25,450 bases of DNA from positions 1-25,450 of the forward strand of contig DAIRGS010000071.1 in assembly GCA_036794395.1 (NCBI GenBank), read 5' to 3'. This document shows, in pieces, positions 15,986 through 22,428 of this stretch (position 1 is the first letter of the stretch; each line of letters begins with the position of its first letter). The notes under the pieces are model-generated. The model was not told the origin of the DNA, ran no database searches, and saw only the letters and a program-made list of their open reading frames with translations. This DNA comes from DASXMX01 sp036794395 (GTDB lineage Bacteria; Planctomycetota; Phycisphaerae; Tepidisphaerales; Tepidisphaeraceae). The position numbers and the translations under genes are program-made.

Positions 15986-16555
15986 TTAGTACTTCGTGGC
16001 CCGACGGGGGGCGGCGGAACCGTTCAGCATAATAGAGCTTGTTGTGTTTCCGGTGCCGGCCTTGACGTTCAGGCTAATGGGGATGTGGATGGGGATGTCG
16101 GCGTTGTTGTAGTCTTTGCCCATATCGACGGGGCCGAAGGAGCAGGAGGCGACGTTGCTGGCCAGTTCGTAGACGGGGCTGGCGGTTCCGCCGGAGTAGA
16201 GGATCTGGAGGGTGATGCGGCTGTTGGTGGAGTCGTAGACGAAGTCGCGTTCGGTTTCGGTGGCCTGGCGGGAGTAGGGTCCGCTGCCGGGCGCGGGGCG
16301 GATGATCTTGATGGTGTTGGCGGTGGCCATGTCGAGCGAGTCGCAGTTACGGATTTCGCCGAGGACCTGATCCATGGTCACGCGGGCTGCCTGGGTGCAG
16401 CGGAAGAAGGTGTCATTGAGCTCGATGGCCTGGCTGGCGCCGGTGAAGGCGGTGGCGACGGCGACCAGTAGCATCGCGGTGATGGCGAGACTGATCATGG
16501 CCTCGGGGAGGCTGAGGCCGCGACGTTTGAGGATGGGGGTTGGGCGCGTTACCAC
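15986..16555 (-). CDS. PilW/PilJ-like minor type IV pilin
   Basis: The 189-residue protein has a class III prepilin leader. The RRG/LSLPEAMISLAITAMLL region places cleavage after G13, with the conserved Glu+5 at E18, followed by a hydrophobic helix (about 19-36). The remainder is a Cys-poor globular domain with N-methylation-type features but no named family. It is last in the pilin operon. Its GTG start overlaps the upstream gene's stop by 7 nt (GTGGTAA), which implies translational coupling. It should be inserted in the inner membrane, processed by a prepilin peptidase, and join a pilus or pseudopilus. Neither peptidase nor ATPase genes are in the window. Confidence 0.82.
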   Translation of the reverse strand: MVTRPTPILKRRGLSLPEAMISLAITAMLLVAVATAFTGASQAIELNDTFFRCTQAARVTMDQVLGEIRNCDSLDMATANTIKIIRPAPGSGPYSRQATETERDFVYDSTNSRITLQILYSGGTASPVYELASNVASCSFGPVDMGKDYNNADIPIHIPISLNVKAGTGNTTSSIMLNGSAAPRRATKY

Positions 16556-18066
16556 GGGGTGACCTCCGAATAGGTGCCGGGCAGGGGGGTGAAGTCGTTT
16601 CCGAAGCTCATGCCGGTGGGGTAGTTGGTGGTGCCGGTGGAGGAGATAATGATATCGGAGCTGCCGTTGAGGTAAACGCTGGAGCTTGCGCCGCCGACGG
16701 AGCTGTCGTACATGGCGATGACCGAGCCCTGGACGGTTCCGGTGGCGTTACCGCTCATGTTGACGGTGCCGGCGACAATAGAGCCGCCGACCGTGCCGAA
16801 GTCACCGGACAGGCTGAGAGCGTAGTTGGGGGCGAGCAGGAACGAACCGGTGAGTTTGACGAGATTGGCGTCGTAGGCGGGGTTGGAAACGGGGAGAGCG
16901 CTGAGGGGAGTGGCCAAGACGCTGCCGCTGAAGATGATCTTGTTATTGGTGCCGTTGTACGTACCGGCGGTGTCGGTGACGATGACACCGTTGACGGTGG
17001 CATTGCCTTTGAAGGTGACGACGTTTGGGCTCTGGATGTTCAGCACGCCGTTGATGGTGGTGTTGCCGGTGAACTTGGGGTTGGTGTTCGGGGGAATGGT
17101 GACGTTATTGAGTATGTTGGTGCCGCCGATGGTACCGGTGCCGAGCGTCCAGGCGTTGGTTGCGTAGGTGGAGAACGGCGTGGTATCGATCCAGGGGAAA
17201 GTCGGGGCTGGGACGCCAACGTGGAGGTGAGCGGGGATCTTGGTTTGATCGGTGGTTTGGCCGACGGAGGAGCCATTGGCGACTGAGATGGAGGCGGAGG
17301 GGTTGACGATGCTGATATCGCCGCTGACAGCCTTTCCGGAGATGGTGATCGGCGTGCCGTTGATGAGGTCAGCGCTGAGCACGCTGCCTTTGGTCGGGTC
17401 TGTTGCGCCCTGAATATATGTAGCACCCGCGGTGGCGACGGTGCCGGCGGCGGCAACGCCGTAGTCGAGGATGGCGCCGGCATCGGCGGCCTTCTGGTAT
17501 TGAAGCTGAATGGCCTTGATCACGGTGGCGCTGGAGCCGACGGTGCCGTTGACGGTAACGACGAGGAATTTGCCGGATTGTTCGATTTTGGCGCGGAACT
17601 TGGTTCCAACGGCGGAGTCAACGGTGGACCATCCGGTGGCGGAGGGGATGTAGATCACGCCACCGGTGTTGGTGACGATGTTGCCGTTCATCACGGCGCC
17701 CTGATTGATCTGGGTATTGAGATCGGCGGCGATTGCGGTCATCAGAGCGGCGTCGGTGGTGGCCGGGTCGATGGTCATCTTGAAGAGGCGATAGCGGATG
17801 TATTGCGTGCCGGCCTCGGCGGCGGACTGGGCGAGGCTGAGCGAGCGGTTGTTGCCGGAGATTTGCGAACTGGTCGCGCTGGCGGTGTAGAAGCCGACTG
17901 CGAGGGTTGAGAAGAGCACGAGGAACAGCATCGCGAGCAACGACGACAGGCCATGTCGGCGCGACGAGCGGGGCGCGCGGGTGCGCGATGACAGCCGTGT
18001 CGAGGCGAGGGGCCGAGGCGGCGGCGCCGACGGACGAATTTGGAGGTTGGGTGTTGGTGCGTTCAT
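16549..18066 (-). CDS. PilX-like minor pilin with a large beta-rich C-terminal domain
   Basis: From the chosen start the protein is 505 residues. A long basic leader ends at RRHG (36-39) and is followed by LSSLLAMLFLVLFSTLAVGFY, a PilX/GspK-type transmembrane start. Position +5 is Leu44, not Glu, as in tip-type minor pilins. The rest is Thr/Ser/Asn/Gly-rich; from about 320 to 430 it repeats NTTINGVLNI/NATVNGVIVT-like strands typical of bactofilin or beta-helix folds, suggesting an adhesive tip. The ATG at 18066 is preferred, with GAGG 6-7 nt upstream. An ATG at 18078 overlapping the previous stop (TAATG) or a TTG at 18105 are alternatives. Both neighbours are pilins. Confidence 0.8.
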   Translation of the reverse strand: MNAPTPNLQIRPSAPPPRPLASTRLSSRTRAPRSSRRHGLSSLLAMLFLVLFSTLAVGFYTASATSSQISGNNRSLSLAQSAAEAGTQYIRYRLFKMTIDPATTDAALMTAIAADLNTQINQGAVMNGNIVTNTGGVIYIPSATGWSTVDSAVGTKFRAKIEQSGKFLVVTVNGTVGSSATVIKAIQLQYQKAADAGAILDYGVAAAGTVATAGATYIQGATDPTKGSVLSADLINGTPITISGKAVSGDISIVNPSASISVANGSSVGQTTDQTKIPAHLHVGVPAPTFPWIDTTPFSTYATNAWTLGTGTIGGTNILNNVTIPPNTNPKFTGNTTINGVLNIQSPNVVTFKGNATVNGVIVTDTAGTYNGTNNKIIFSGSVLATPLSALPVSNPAYDANLVKLTGSFLLAPNYALSLSGDFGTVGGSIVAGTVNMSGNATGTVQGSVIAMYDSSVGGASSSVYLNGSSDIIISSTGTTNYPTGMSFGNDFTPLPGTYSEVTPW

Positions 18067-18077
18067 GTTCGGCCTCA

Positions 18078-18620
18078 TTAGCTGTTGGGAGCGGCGATGA
18101 GCCAACTCGCCTTATAGACCGTTTTGGTTCCGTGCTTAATCACGACACTCACTCGGGCGGTTGGCAGGGTGATGTCGTTGGGCCGGGGGGCATCAAGGTT
18201 CCTTGGATCGACCGACTGAACGGTGACGTTCTGGGTCCAGGCCGCGTATGCAGTGATGGCGTTACGACGAATGTCCAGCGGCGGTGAATAGGAGTCTCCG
18301 TTGAGATCCCACAAATAGGTGTAATTCGCGGGGCCGCCGGTGTCTTTGAATGTCGTGGAGGTTGGATTGGTGGTGCTTTTGAAGGGAAGCGCGATGGCGA
18401 TTTCGTGAACGTTATTGGCCAGGTTGACGGCGGTGGTGAGCTCGGCGGCGGCGCCGTTGGACATGGTGCCGGCGGCGAGAAGCTGAAGCATGGCGACGAC
18501 GCCGGTGCCGATAATGACCATGGTCAGTGCGGCTTCAACGAGGGTGAAGCCGGGGCGGCGTTGCGCACGGCATGGCTGCGGGGATGGAACTGGATGGCGG
18601 CTCACAGTGTAGATATCCAA
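18078..18620 (-). CDS. PilV/PilI-like minor type IV pilin
   Basis: The 180-residue protein starts the pilin operon. The prepilin motif is RRPG/FTLVEAALTMVIIG with cleavage after G24 and Glu+5 at E29, then a hydrophobic helix to about 48 and a soluble domain of no named family. ANNVHEIAIALPF is a pattern frequent in PilV-like minor pilins. The start is uncertain: a TTG at 18620 gives the longest form and a GTG at 18605 is also possible; neither has a good ribosome site. The stop codon is 11 nt before the ATG chosen for the next gene. Confidence 0.82.
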   Translation of the reverse strand: MDIYTVSRHPVPSPQPCRAQRRPGFTLVEAALTMVIIGTGVVAMLQLLAAGTMSNGAAAELTTAVNLANNVHEIAIALPFKSTTNPTSTTFKDTGGPANYTYLWDLNGDSYSPPLDIRRNAITAYAAWTQNVTVQSVDPRNLDAPRPNDITLPTARVSVVIKHGTKTVYKASWLIAAPNS

Positions 18621-18675
18621 TTCATTGTGAGTGGATGCAAACGATTTGCATGTAAGCTCTTGCTGCTTCTGAATT

Positions 18676-18704
18676 CTCTGCGTCCTCTGCGCCTCCGCGG
18701 TGAA
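18676..18704. repeat. CACCGCGGAGG-type dispersed repeat
   Basis: The reverse complement reads CACCGCGGAGGCGCAGAGGA followed by CGCAGAGA, the same pattern as the repeat at 14031-14059 with A/G substitutions. It lies between the pilin operon and the toxin-antitoxin pair. Confidence 0.65.
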
Positions 18705-18713
18705 TAATCCGGG

Positions 18714-19073
18714 CTAAGGCAGTCGTTCGACGGTCATGGTGATCCGGCCGGTCTGGTCGATCGAAATGAATCGCCACCGCTCGATCAAAGTTATTGCATG
18801 ATTGAGTTGGCTGGTAATCGCAGCGATTGCCGGTAAGCGACTGTCAGACGTATCGATTTCGATCACCGTCACCGGCAGGGTTTGGAGGTTTTGTTCGTAC
18901 TTGATCTTTTTATCGACGGTAACGATCGCGACGAAGCCGGCCGACGCAGCGGCGGCGAGCAATCGACCATTGCTCAGGGTTTCCCAACCGAGGTTTCGGG
19001 TATGTGAAACATCGTGACCGACAATAAGGCGCGATGCGCGCCAGTCCACGCAGTTATCAAGCAGGATCTTCAA
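18714..19073 (-). CDS. DUF5615 PIN-like toxin
   Basis: The 119-residue protein has the DUF5615 layout: MKILLDNCVD at the start with D6, GHDVSHTRNLGWETLSNGRLLAAA (20-43, given in two overlapping halves GHDVSHTRNLGW and ETLSNGRLLAAA), and AIVTVDKKI with D54. These acidic residues match the PIN/Mut7-C nuclease-like site, so it is predicted to cut RNA. It starts with TTG in a 4-nt overlap (TTGA) with the stop of the DUF433 gene, a typical toxin-antitoxin arrangement. The pairing of these two families has been predicted from comparative genomics; activity here is inferred. Confidence 0.85.
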   Translation of the reverse strand: MKILLDNCVDWRASRLIVGHDVSHTRNLGWETLSNGRLLAAAASAGFVAIVTVDKKIKYEQNLQTLPVTVIEIDTSDSRLPAIAAITSQLNHAITLIERWRFISIDQTGRITMTVERLP

Positions 19074-19354
19074 AGCAGTCGAAGCCCTTCAAGCAAGCCA
19101 CGAGAAGCAAGATCGATCACGGCCACAGCCTGCTCGCGTGTCACCGGCGGGAATCCTTCGAGGAACTCGCTGAGCGGATCTCCCGCTCGAAGGTGATCGA
19201 ATAGATGCTGGATCGGCACCCGCGATCCAGTGAAGCACGGCTCGCCGTGCATGCGGCCGGGATTCACCCAGATGAATGGCGCCAGAAGGCTGTCCACGGG
19301 AATAAGTTCCCGTTCTTCGCGCAGCGGCTTGATGGGTGTTTGTAAGGTTGACAT
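19070..19354 (-). CDS. DUF433 antitoxin
   Basis: The 94-residue protein carries the DUF433 core with its helix-turn-helix: HGEPCFTGSRVPIQHLFDHL (36-55), RAGDPLSEFLEGFPPVTREQ (56-75) and a closing alanine-rich helix. It is expected to bind its promoter and neutralise the DUF5615 protein. The ATG at 19354 is set by GGAGG 5 nt upstream and by the start of homology. The frame runs on 46 codons further upstream but crosses the promoter and has no similarity. Confidence 0.87.
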   Translation of the reverse strand: MSTLQTPIKPLREERELIPVDSLLAPFIWVNPGRMHGEPCFTGSRVPIQHLFDHLRAGDPLSEFLEGFPPVTREQAVAVIDLASRGLLEGLRLL

Positions 19355-19378
19355 AGCGCCTCCATCGTTTTCAGAGAG

Positions 19379-19408
19379 ATTATATCGCGGGAGTCCGGTG
19401 ACACTCAA
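19379..19408 (-). promoter_or_regulatory. Promoter of the DUF433/DUF5615 operon
   Basis: On the minus strand TTGAGT (19408-19403) and a perfect TATAAT (19384-19379) are 18 nt apart. Transcription would start about 18 nt before the DUF433 ATG, leaving room for the GGAGG ribosome site. This is the clearest sigma-70-type promoter in the window. Confidence 0.65.
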
Positions 19409-19506
19409 GCCAGGCCAGCGATGGGTCAAGACGAGGGTGTAGCGCTGAATCACGGCGAGGTCGGATCGACACGGATTTGATGAAGTAACCAAAAAAGACG
19501 ATACTG

Positions 19507-19521
19507 AATTCGTGACGAATT
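19507..19521 (+). promoter_or_regulatory. Palindromic operator candidate of the Phd-type antitoxin
   Basis: AATTCGTGACGAATT is a perfect 15-bp palindrome (7-bp arms around G) 12 nt upstream of the antitoxin ATG. Phd/YefM antitoxins bind palindromes in their own promoters, so autoregulation is a reasonable inference. Confidence 0.5.
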
Positions 19522-19533
19522 GATTAGGTCCCG

Positions 19534-19842
19534 ATGATTTCCACGCAGCATACTCAATCCCTGACCGACTTCCGGCAAAAGGCTACCGAGACGCTCGATC
19601 GGCTCAACGAGACGGGAAACGCGGAGATTCTTACTGTCAATGGAGAGGCGCGAGCGGTGCTTCTGTCGCCCGCTGCGTATGACGAATTGGCTCGTGAAGC
19701 CCAATTGGCAAGGGATGTCACGGTGATGCGGCGGGCAATGCAGCAGATCGAGGCCGGCAAGGGAAAACCGGCGGGCGATTGTTTCAATGAATTGCGTCGG
19801 GAGCTTCTTGCAAAGAAGACACGCAATGACCTGTCGAAGTGA
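19534..19842 (+). CDS. Phd/YefM-family antitoxin
   Basis: The 102-residue protein matches prevent-host-death antitoxins: TQSLTDFRQKATETLDRLNE, EILTVNGEARAVLLSPAAYDEL (quoted in part: ILTVNGEARAVLLSPAAYDE) and a charged C-terminal helix that would wrap a RelE/ParE toxin. It should repress its own transcription and neutralise a toxin. No complete toxin follows: only 82 nt separate it from the end of the converging rho gene, and they hold what looks like a toxin C-terminus. It is divergent from the DUF433/DUF5615 pair, with 179 nt between starts. Confidence 0.9.
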   Translation: MISTQHTQSLTDFRQKATETLDRLNETGNAEILTVNGEARAVLLSPAAYDELAREAQLARDVTVMRRAMQQIEAGKGKPAGDCFNELRRELLAKKTRNDLSK

Positions 19843-19848
19843 AGAAGG

Positions 19849-19905
19849 GTGAACATCATTAACTTCCGGCACGGCGCACGCATGCCGCGAAAGGGCCGCC
19901 CGTCA
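19849..19905 (+). pseudogene. Possible C-terminal remnant of a RelE/ParE toxin
   Basis: Directly after the Phd-type stop codon, the frame starting at 19849 reads VNIINFRHGARMPRKGRPS. A hydrophobic strand followed by HGAR is the characteristic end of RelE/ParE toxins. The other 70 or so residues are absent, which fits an internal deletion that removed the toxin and left its end. The match is short, so this is a suggestion. Confidence 0.35.
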
Positions 19906-19924
19906 CTTTCGACTTCGCGCGTGC

Positions 19925-21019
19925 TCAGACCTTCATCGAATTGAACAAGCTCTCATTGGTCTTATGCTTGCCGAGGACTTCTAGGAGGTTTTTCATGGCT
20001 TGGGCGGGGGGCATGTTCATGAGGTGTCGGCGGAGGTTTCGGGCGGCGGCGAGTTGGCGGGTGTCGAGGAGTTTTTCTTCTTTGCGGGTGCCGGACTGGG
20101 CGATGTCGAGGGCGGGGAAGATGCGCTGGTTGGCGAGGCCCCGTTCGAGGGTGAGTTCCATGTTGCCGGTGCCTTTGAACTCTTCGAAGATGACCTGATC
20201 CATACGGCTGCCGGTGTCGATGAGGCAGGTTGCGAGGATGGTGAGTGAGCCGCCATTCTCGATTTTGCGGGCTGCGCCGAAGAGGCGTTTGGGGATTTCC
20301 AGGGCGCGGTTATCGAGGCCGCCGGACATGGTGCGGCCGCCCCCGGGTCCGCCGGCGTTGAAGGCCCGGCCGACGCGGGTGAGGGAGTCGAGGAGGACGA
20401 CGATATCGGCGCCAAATTCGACCTGTCGTTTGCAGCGTTCGATGACGAGCTGGGCGAGATCGAGGTGTTTTTCGATGGTGTTGTCGTTGGAGGAGGCGTA
20501 GACGGTCCCGGGGATGTTGCGCTTCATGTCCGTGACTTCCTCGGGCCGCTCATCAATGAGCAGGAGCACGAGTTGGACATTGGGATAGTTGTGGTGGATC
20601 CCCTTGGCGATGTTCTGGAGGAGGATTGTTTTGCCGGTTCGGGGCGGGGCAACGATGAGGCCGCGTTGGCCGAAGCCGACGGGCGTCAGGATGTCGATGA
20701 CGCGGGTGGTGAGTTCGGCGGGGTTATGCTCGAGCTTAAGGACGGGTTCGGGATCGAGGGCGGTGGACTCGTAGATGCCGACGCGCTCGCCGTATTCTTC
20801 GGGGGGGCGGCCCTCGATGGATTCGAGGCGATCGAGCATGCGGCCGCGCGGGAGGCCCTTGAGCATGAGGCCGGGGCGGAGTTTGAACTGGCGGATGAGC
20901 TGGCGGGAGACGAGGTGGTTGCCGCGTGCGGGCCTGAGTGGGTGGATGGGGTCGCGAAGGTGCCCGTCCTGGCGCTCGTCAGTGAACTGTAGAATCCCTT
21001 CAACGGTTGGACTGCTCAT
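19925..21019 (-). CDS. rho: Transcription termination factor Rho, short form
   Basis: The 364-residue hexameric RNA helicase ends transcription at Rho-dependent sites. The RecA-like core is intact: APPRTGKT 124-131 (Walker A), LLIDERPEEV 153-162 with the catalytic Glu, VVLLDS 207-212 (Walker B), the Q-loop region GGPGGGRTMSGG 223-234, FEEFKGTGNMELTLER and SGTRKEE. The N-terminal RNA-binding fold is reduced: the usual GFGFLR reads DGHLRD (18-23). The Rho N-terminal helix bundle is missing altogether. An in-frame TAA directly precedes the ATG, so no longer form can be translated. The ribosome site is weak. Monocistronic. Confidence 0.95.
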   Translation of the reverse strand: MSSPTVEGILQFTDERQDGHLRDPIHPLRPARGNHLVSRQLIRQFKLRPGLMLKGLPRGRMLDRLESIEGRPPEEYGERVGIYESTALDPEPVLKLEHNPAELTTRVIDILTPVGFGQRGLIVAPPRTGKTILLQNIAKGIHHNYPNVQLVLLLIDERPEEVTDMKRNIPGTVYASSNDNTIEKHLDLAQLVIERCKRQVEFGADIVVLLDSLTRVGRAFNAGGPGGGRTMSGGLDNRALEIPKRLFGAARKIENGGSLTILATCLIDTGSRMDQVIFEEFKGTGNMELTLERGLANQRIFPALDIAQSGTRKEEKLLDTRQLAAARNLRRHLMNMPPAQAMKNLLEVLGKHKTNESLFNSMKV

Positions 21020-21277
21020 TTACCGATCCATCGCTGCACGATCAGCACCCGCCAGGCCGTTGCACTTCCCCGAGAAGGACGGACACGCTACGGATGCAAC
21101 CGCCCTTTCCGCAGAGGACTGGCGGCGCATGACCACACACTTGAGAGTTCACATTCAAAGATAAACGGGGCAACTCAGATACTCGGGAGCGGTAAATTCG
21201 TTGTAAGACGAGGCTTTCCCGGTGCCGGTGCCGCTGAGTAGAATGACCAGCATACACAAACTTGTCCGGGAGTCAAA
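21020..21277. other. 258-bp divergent spacer between rho and yqeY
   Basis: Both promoters should lie here. For yqeY, TAGAAT (21239-21244) is a candidate -10 without a good -35, and CGGGAG serves as ribosome site. For rho no motif is convincing. No RNA gene or hairpin of note is seen. Confidence 0.4.
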
Positions 21278-21712
21278 ATGGACCTGCTGACGCAATTACA
21301 GAACGACATGAAGACGGCGCTTAAGGCCGGAGAGAAGGAACGGCTGAGTGTTATTCGGATGCTGCTCAGTGATGTAAAGAACATAGACCTTGCGCCCAAG
21401 CCGACCACGGCCGAAGAGGTGGTGGCGAGCTATGGCAAGAAGCTGCGCAAGAGCCAGGAAGAGTATCAGCGGCTGGGTAAAACGGCGGAAGTCGATCAAC
21501 TGAAGTTTGAGATTGGGGTGGTGGACGGGTATCTGCCCAAGAAGGCCTCGGCGGAGGATACGGGCAAACTGGTTGATGAGTTCCTTGGGAAACAAGCTTA
21601 CACCGAGAAGCAGGTTGGGCAGGCGATGGGGGCGTTTATGAAAGCGCATGGGGGGCAGGTGGACCCGGGAGTTGCGAATCAGCTGATTCGGCAGCGGTTG
21701 GCGGGGAAGTAG
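21278..21712 (+). CDS. yqeY: GatB/YqeY domain protein
   Basis: The 144-residue protein has the YqeY signature throughout: LQNDMKTALKAGEKERLSVI, RMLLSDVKN, KKLRKSQEEYQRLGK, YLPKKASAED and the C-terminal AFMKAHGGQVDPGVANQLIR. The family is the free-standing version of the tRNA-binding tail of the GatB amidotransferase subunit; its own role is not established. CGGGAG 5 nt upstream supports the ATG. The Nudix gene follows after 3 nt, so an operon is likely. Confidence 0.93.
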   Translation: MDLLTQLQNDMKTALKAGEKERLSVIRMLLSDVKNIDLAPKPTTAEEVVASYGKKLRKSQEEYQRLGKTAEVDQLKFEIGVVDGYLPKKASAEDTGKLVDEFLGKQAYTEKQVGQAMGAFMKAHGGQVDPGVANQLIRQRLAGK

Positions 21713-21715
21713 ACA

Positions 21716-22189
21716 ATGCGCGTTCGCTTTGACATGGCGGCGTGCTTTGTGGTGCGGCCGGGGGAGGCGGGGGGAACGCACGAATTTCTCCAGCTTCGGC
21801 GCGCACCTGATGATTTCATGGGCGGGGCGTGGTCGACCGTGCGCGGCAAAATTGAGGAAGGGGAGACGGCGTGGGGGGCGGCGTTGCGCGAGCTGCGGGA
21901 GGAGGCCGGGATCGAGCCCGCGGAGTTTTATCAGCTTGATACGGTGGATATTTTTTATCTGCATGGGGACGACACACTTTGGCATTGTCCAGGGTTCTGC
22001 GCGGTGGTGGGGCGGGATGTGAAGGTTGTGTTGAATGCGGAGCATGATGCGTTTCGGTGGACCGGGCGGGAGCGGATTGATTTGGATTTTATGTGGCCGG
22101 GGGAGCGGGCGCAATTGGCGGAGTTGTGTCGGGAGGTTTTGGACAATGGGGCGGCGAAAACATATCTTCGGATTGCGCTTGGGAAATGA
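21716..22189 (+). CDS. Nudix hydrolase
   Basis: The 157-residue protein carries a complete Nudix box GKIEEGETAWGAALRELREE (44-63) continuing AGI: G44, E50, R58, E59, E62, E63 and G65 fit Gx5Ex7REUxEExGU. It should cleave a nucleoside-diphosphate-linked substrate with magnesium. The small size and WSTVRGKIEEGE pattern recall dihydroneopterin triphosphate or related pyrophosphatases, but the substrate cannot be read from sequence. It starts 3 nt after yqeY, and GGGGAAG in the end of yqeY serves as ribosome site. Confidence 0.9.
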   Translation: MRVRFDMAACFVVRPGEAGGTHEFLQLRRAPDDFMGGAWSTVRGKIEEGETAWGAALRELREEAGIEPAEFYQLDTVDIFYLHGDDTLWHCPGFCAVVGRDVKVVLNAEHDAFRWTGRERIDLDFMWPGERAQLAELCREVLDNGAAKTYLRIALGK

Positions 22190-22198
22190 GTTATCTGC

Positions 22199-22338
22199 GC
22201 TCTGTTGAAATCCTCTATTGGATAAGCTGCCTTTTGTCATCCTGGAGCGAAGCGAAGGATCTGGTAGCCGGTGAATCGCTCGAATATCAGATCCTTCGCT
22301 TCGCTCCAGGATGACAAGATGGAGGATTTCAACAGAGC
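22199..22338. repeat. 140-bp double inverted repeat with perfect 17-bp and 30-bp arms
   Basis: The outer arms GCTCTGTTGAAATCCTC (22199-22215) and 22322-22338 are perfect complements. The inner arms 22234-22263 and 22288-22317, which contain CATCCTGGAGCGAAGCGAAG, are perfect over 30 bp around a 24-nt loop. The left inter-arm spacer is 18 nt and the right one 4 nt. It follows the yqeY-Nudix pair by 9 nt and could act as a terminator or mRNA stabiliser. The inner arm resembles a repeat widespread in several phyla. Confidence 0.85.
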
Positions 22339-22378
22339 AAGTCATCTGCTTGAGTTTAAGCGGACAAAGTGGATCGCG

Positions 22379-22408
22379 GTTCGGGTGGACCTGCGATCCG
22401 ACCGCTAA
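22379..22408. repeat. Second copy of the GGTGGACCT..GACCGCTAAAC arm
   Basis: TTCGGGTGGACCTGCGATCC followed by GACCGCTAAAC is nearly identical to the right arm of the hairpin at 4716-4744. The partner arm is degraded; GGATCGC/GCGATCC pairing remains. It lies just 5' of the Ppx/GppA gene, so frames starting inside it are not trustworthy starts. Confidence 0.7.
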
Positions 22409-22428
22409 ACGGGCGGCCTGGAATTGAT

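Noticed and set aside
16540..17286. 248-codon Gly/Val/Asp-rich plus-strand frame
   Set aside because: Antisense to the PilX-like gene. The low-complexity composition mirrors the Thr/Ser/Asn-rich pilin.
20465..20992. 175-codon plus-strand frame
   Set aside because: Antisense to rho, which is fully conserved here.
21296..22345. 349-codon minus-strand frame
   Set aside because: Antisense to yqeY and the Nudix gene and runs into the double hairpin. Arg/Pro/His-rich with no family.
22369..22428. GTG start 20 codons upstream for the Ppx/GppA gene
   Set aside because: The codons fall in a dispersed repeat whose other copy is non-coding; the ATG at 22429 fits the family better.
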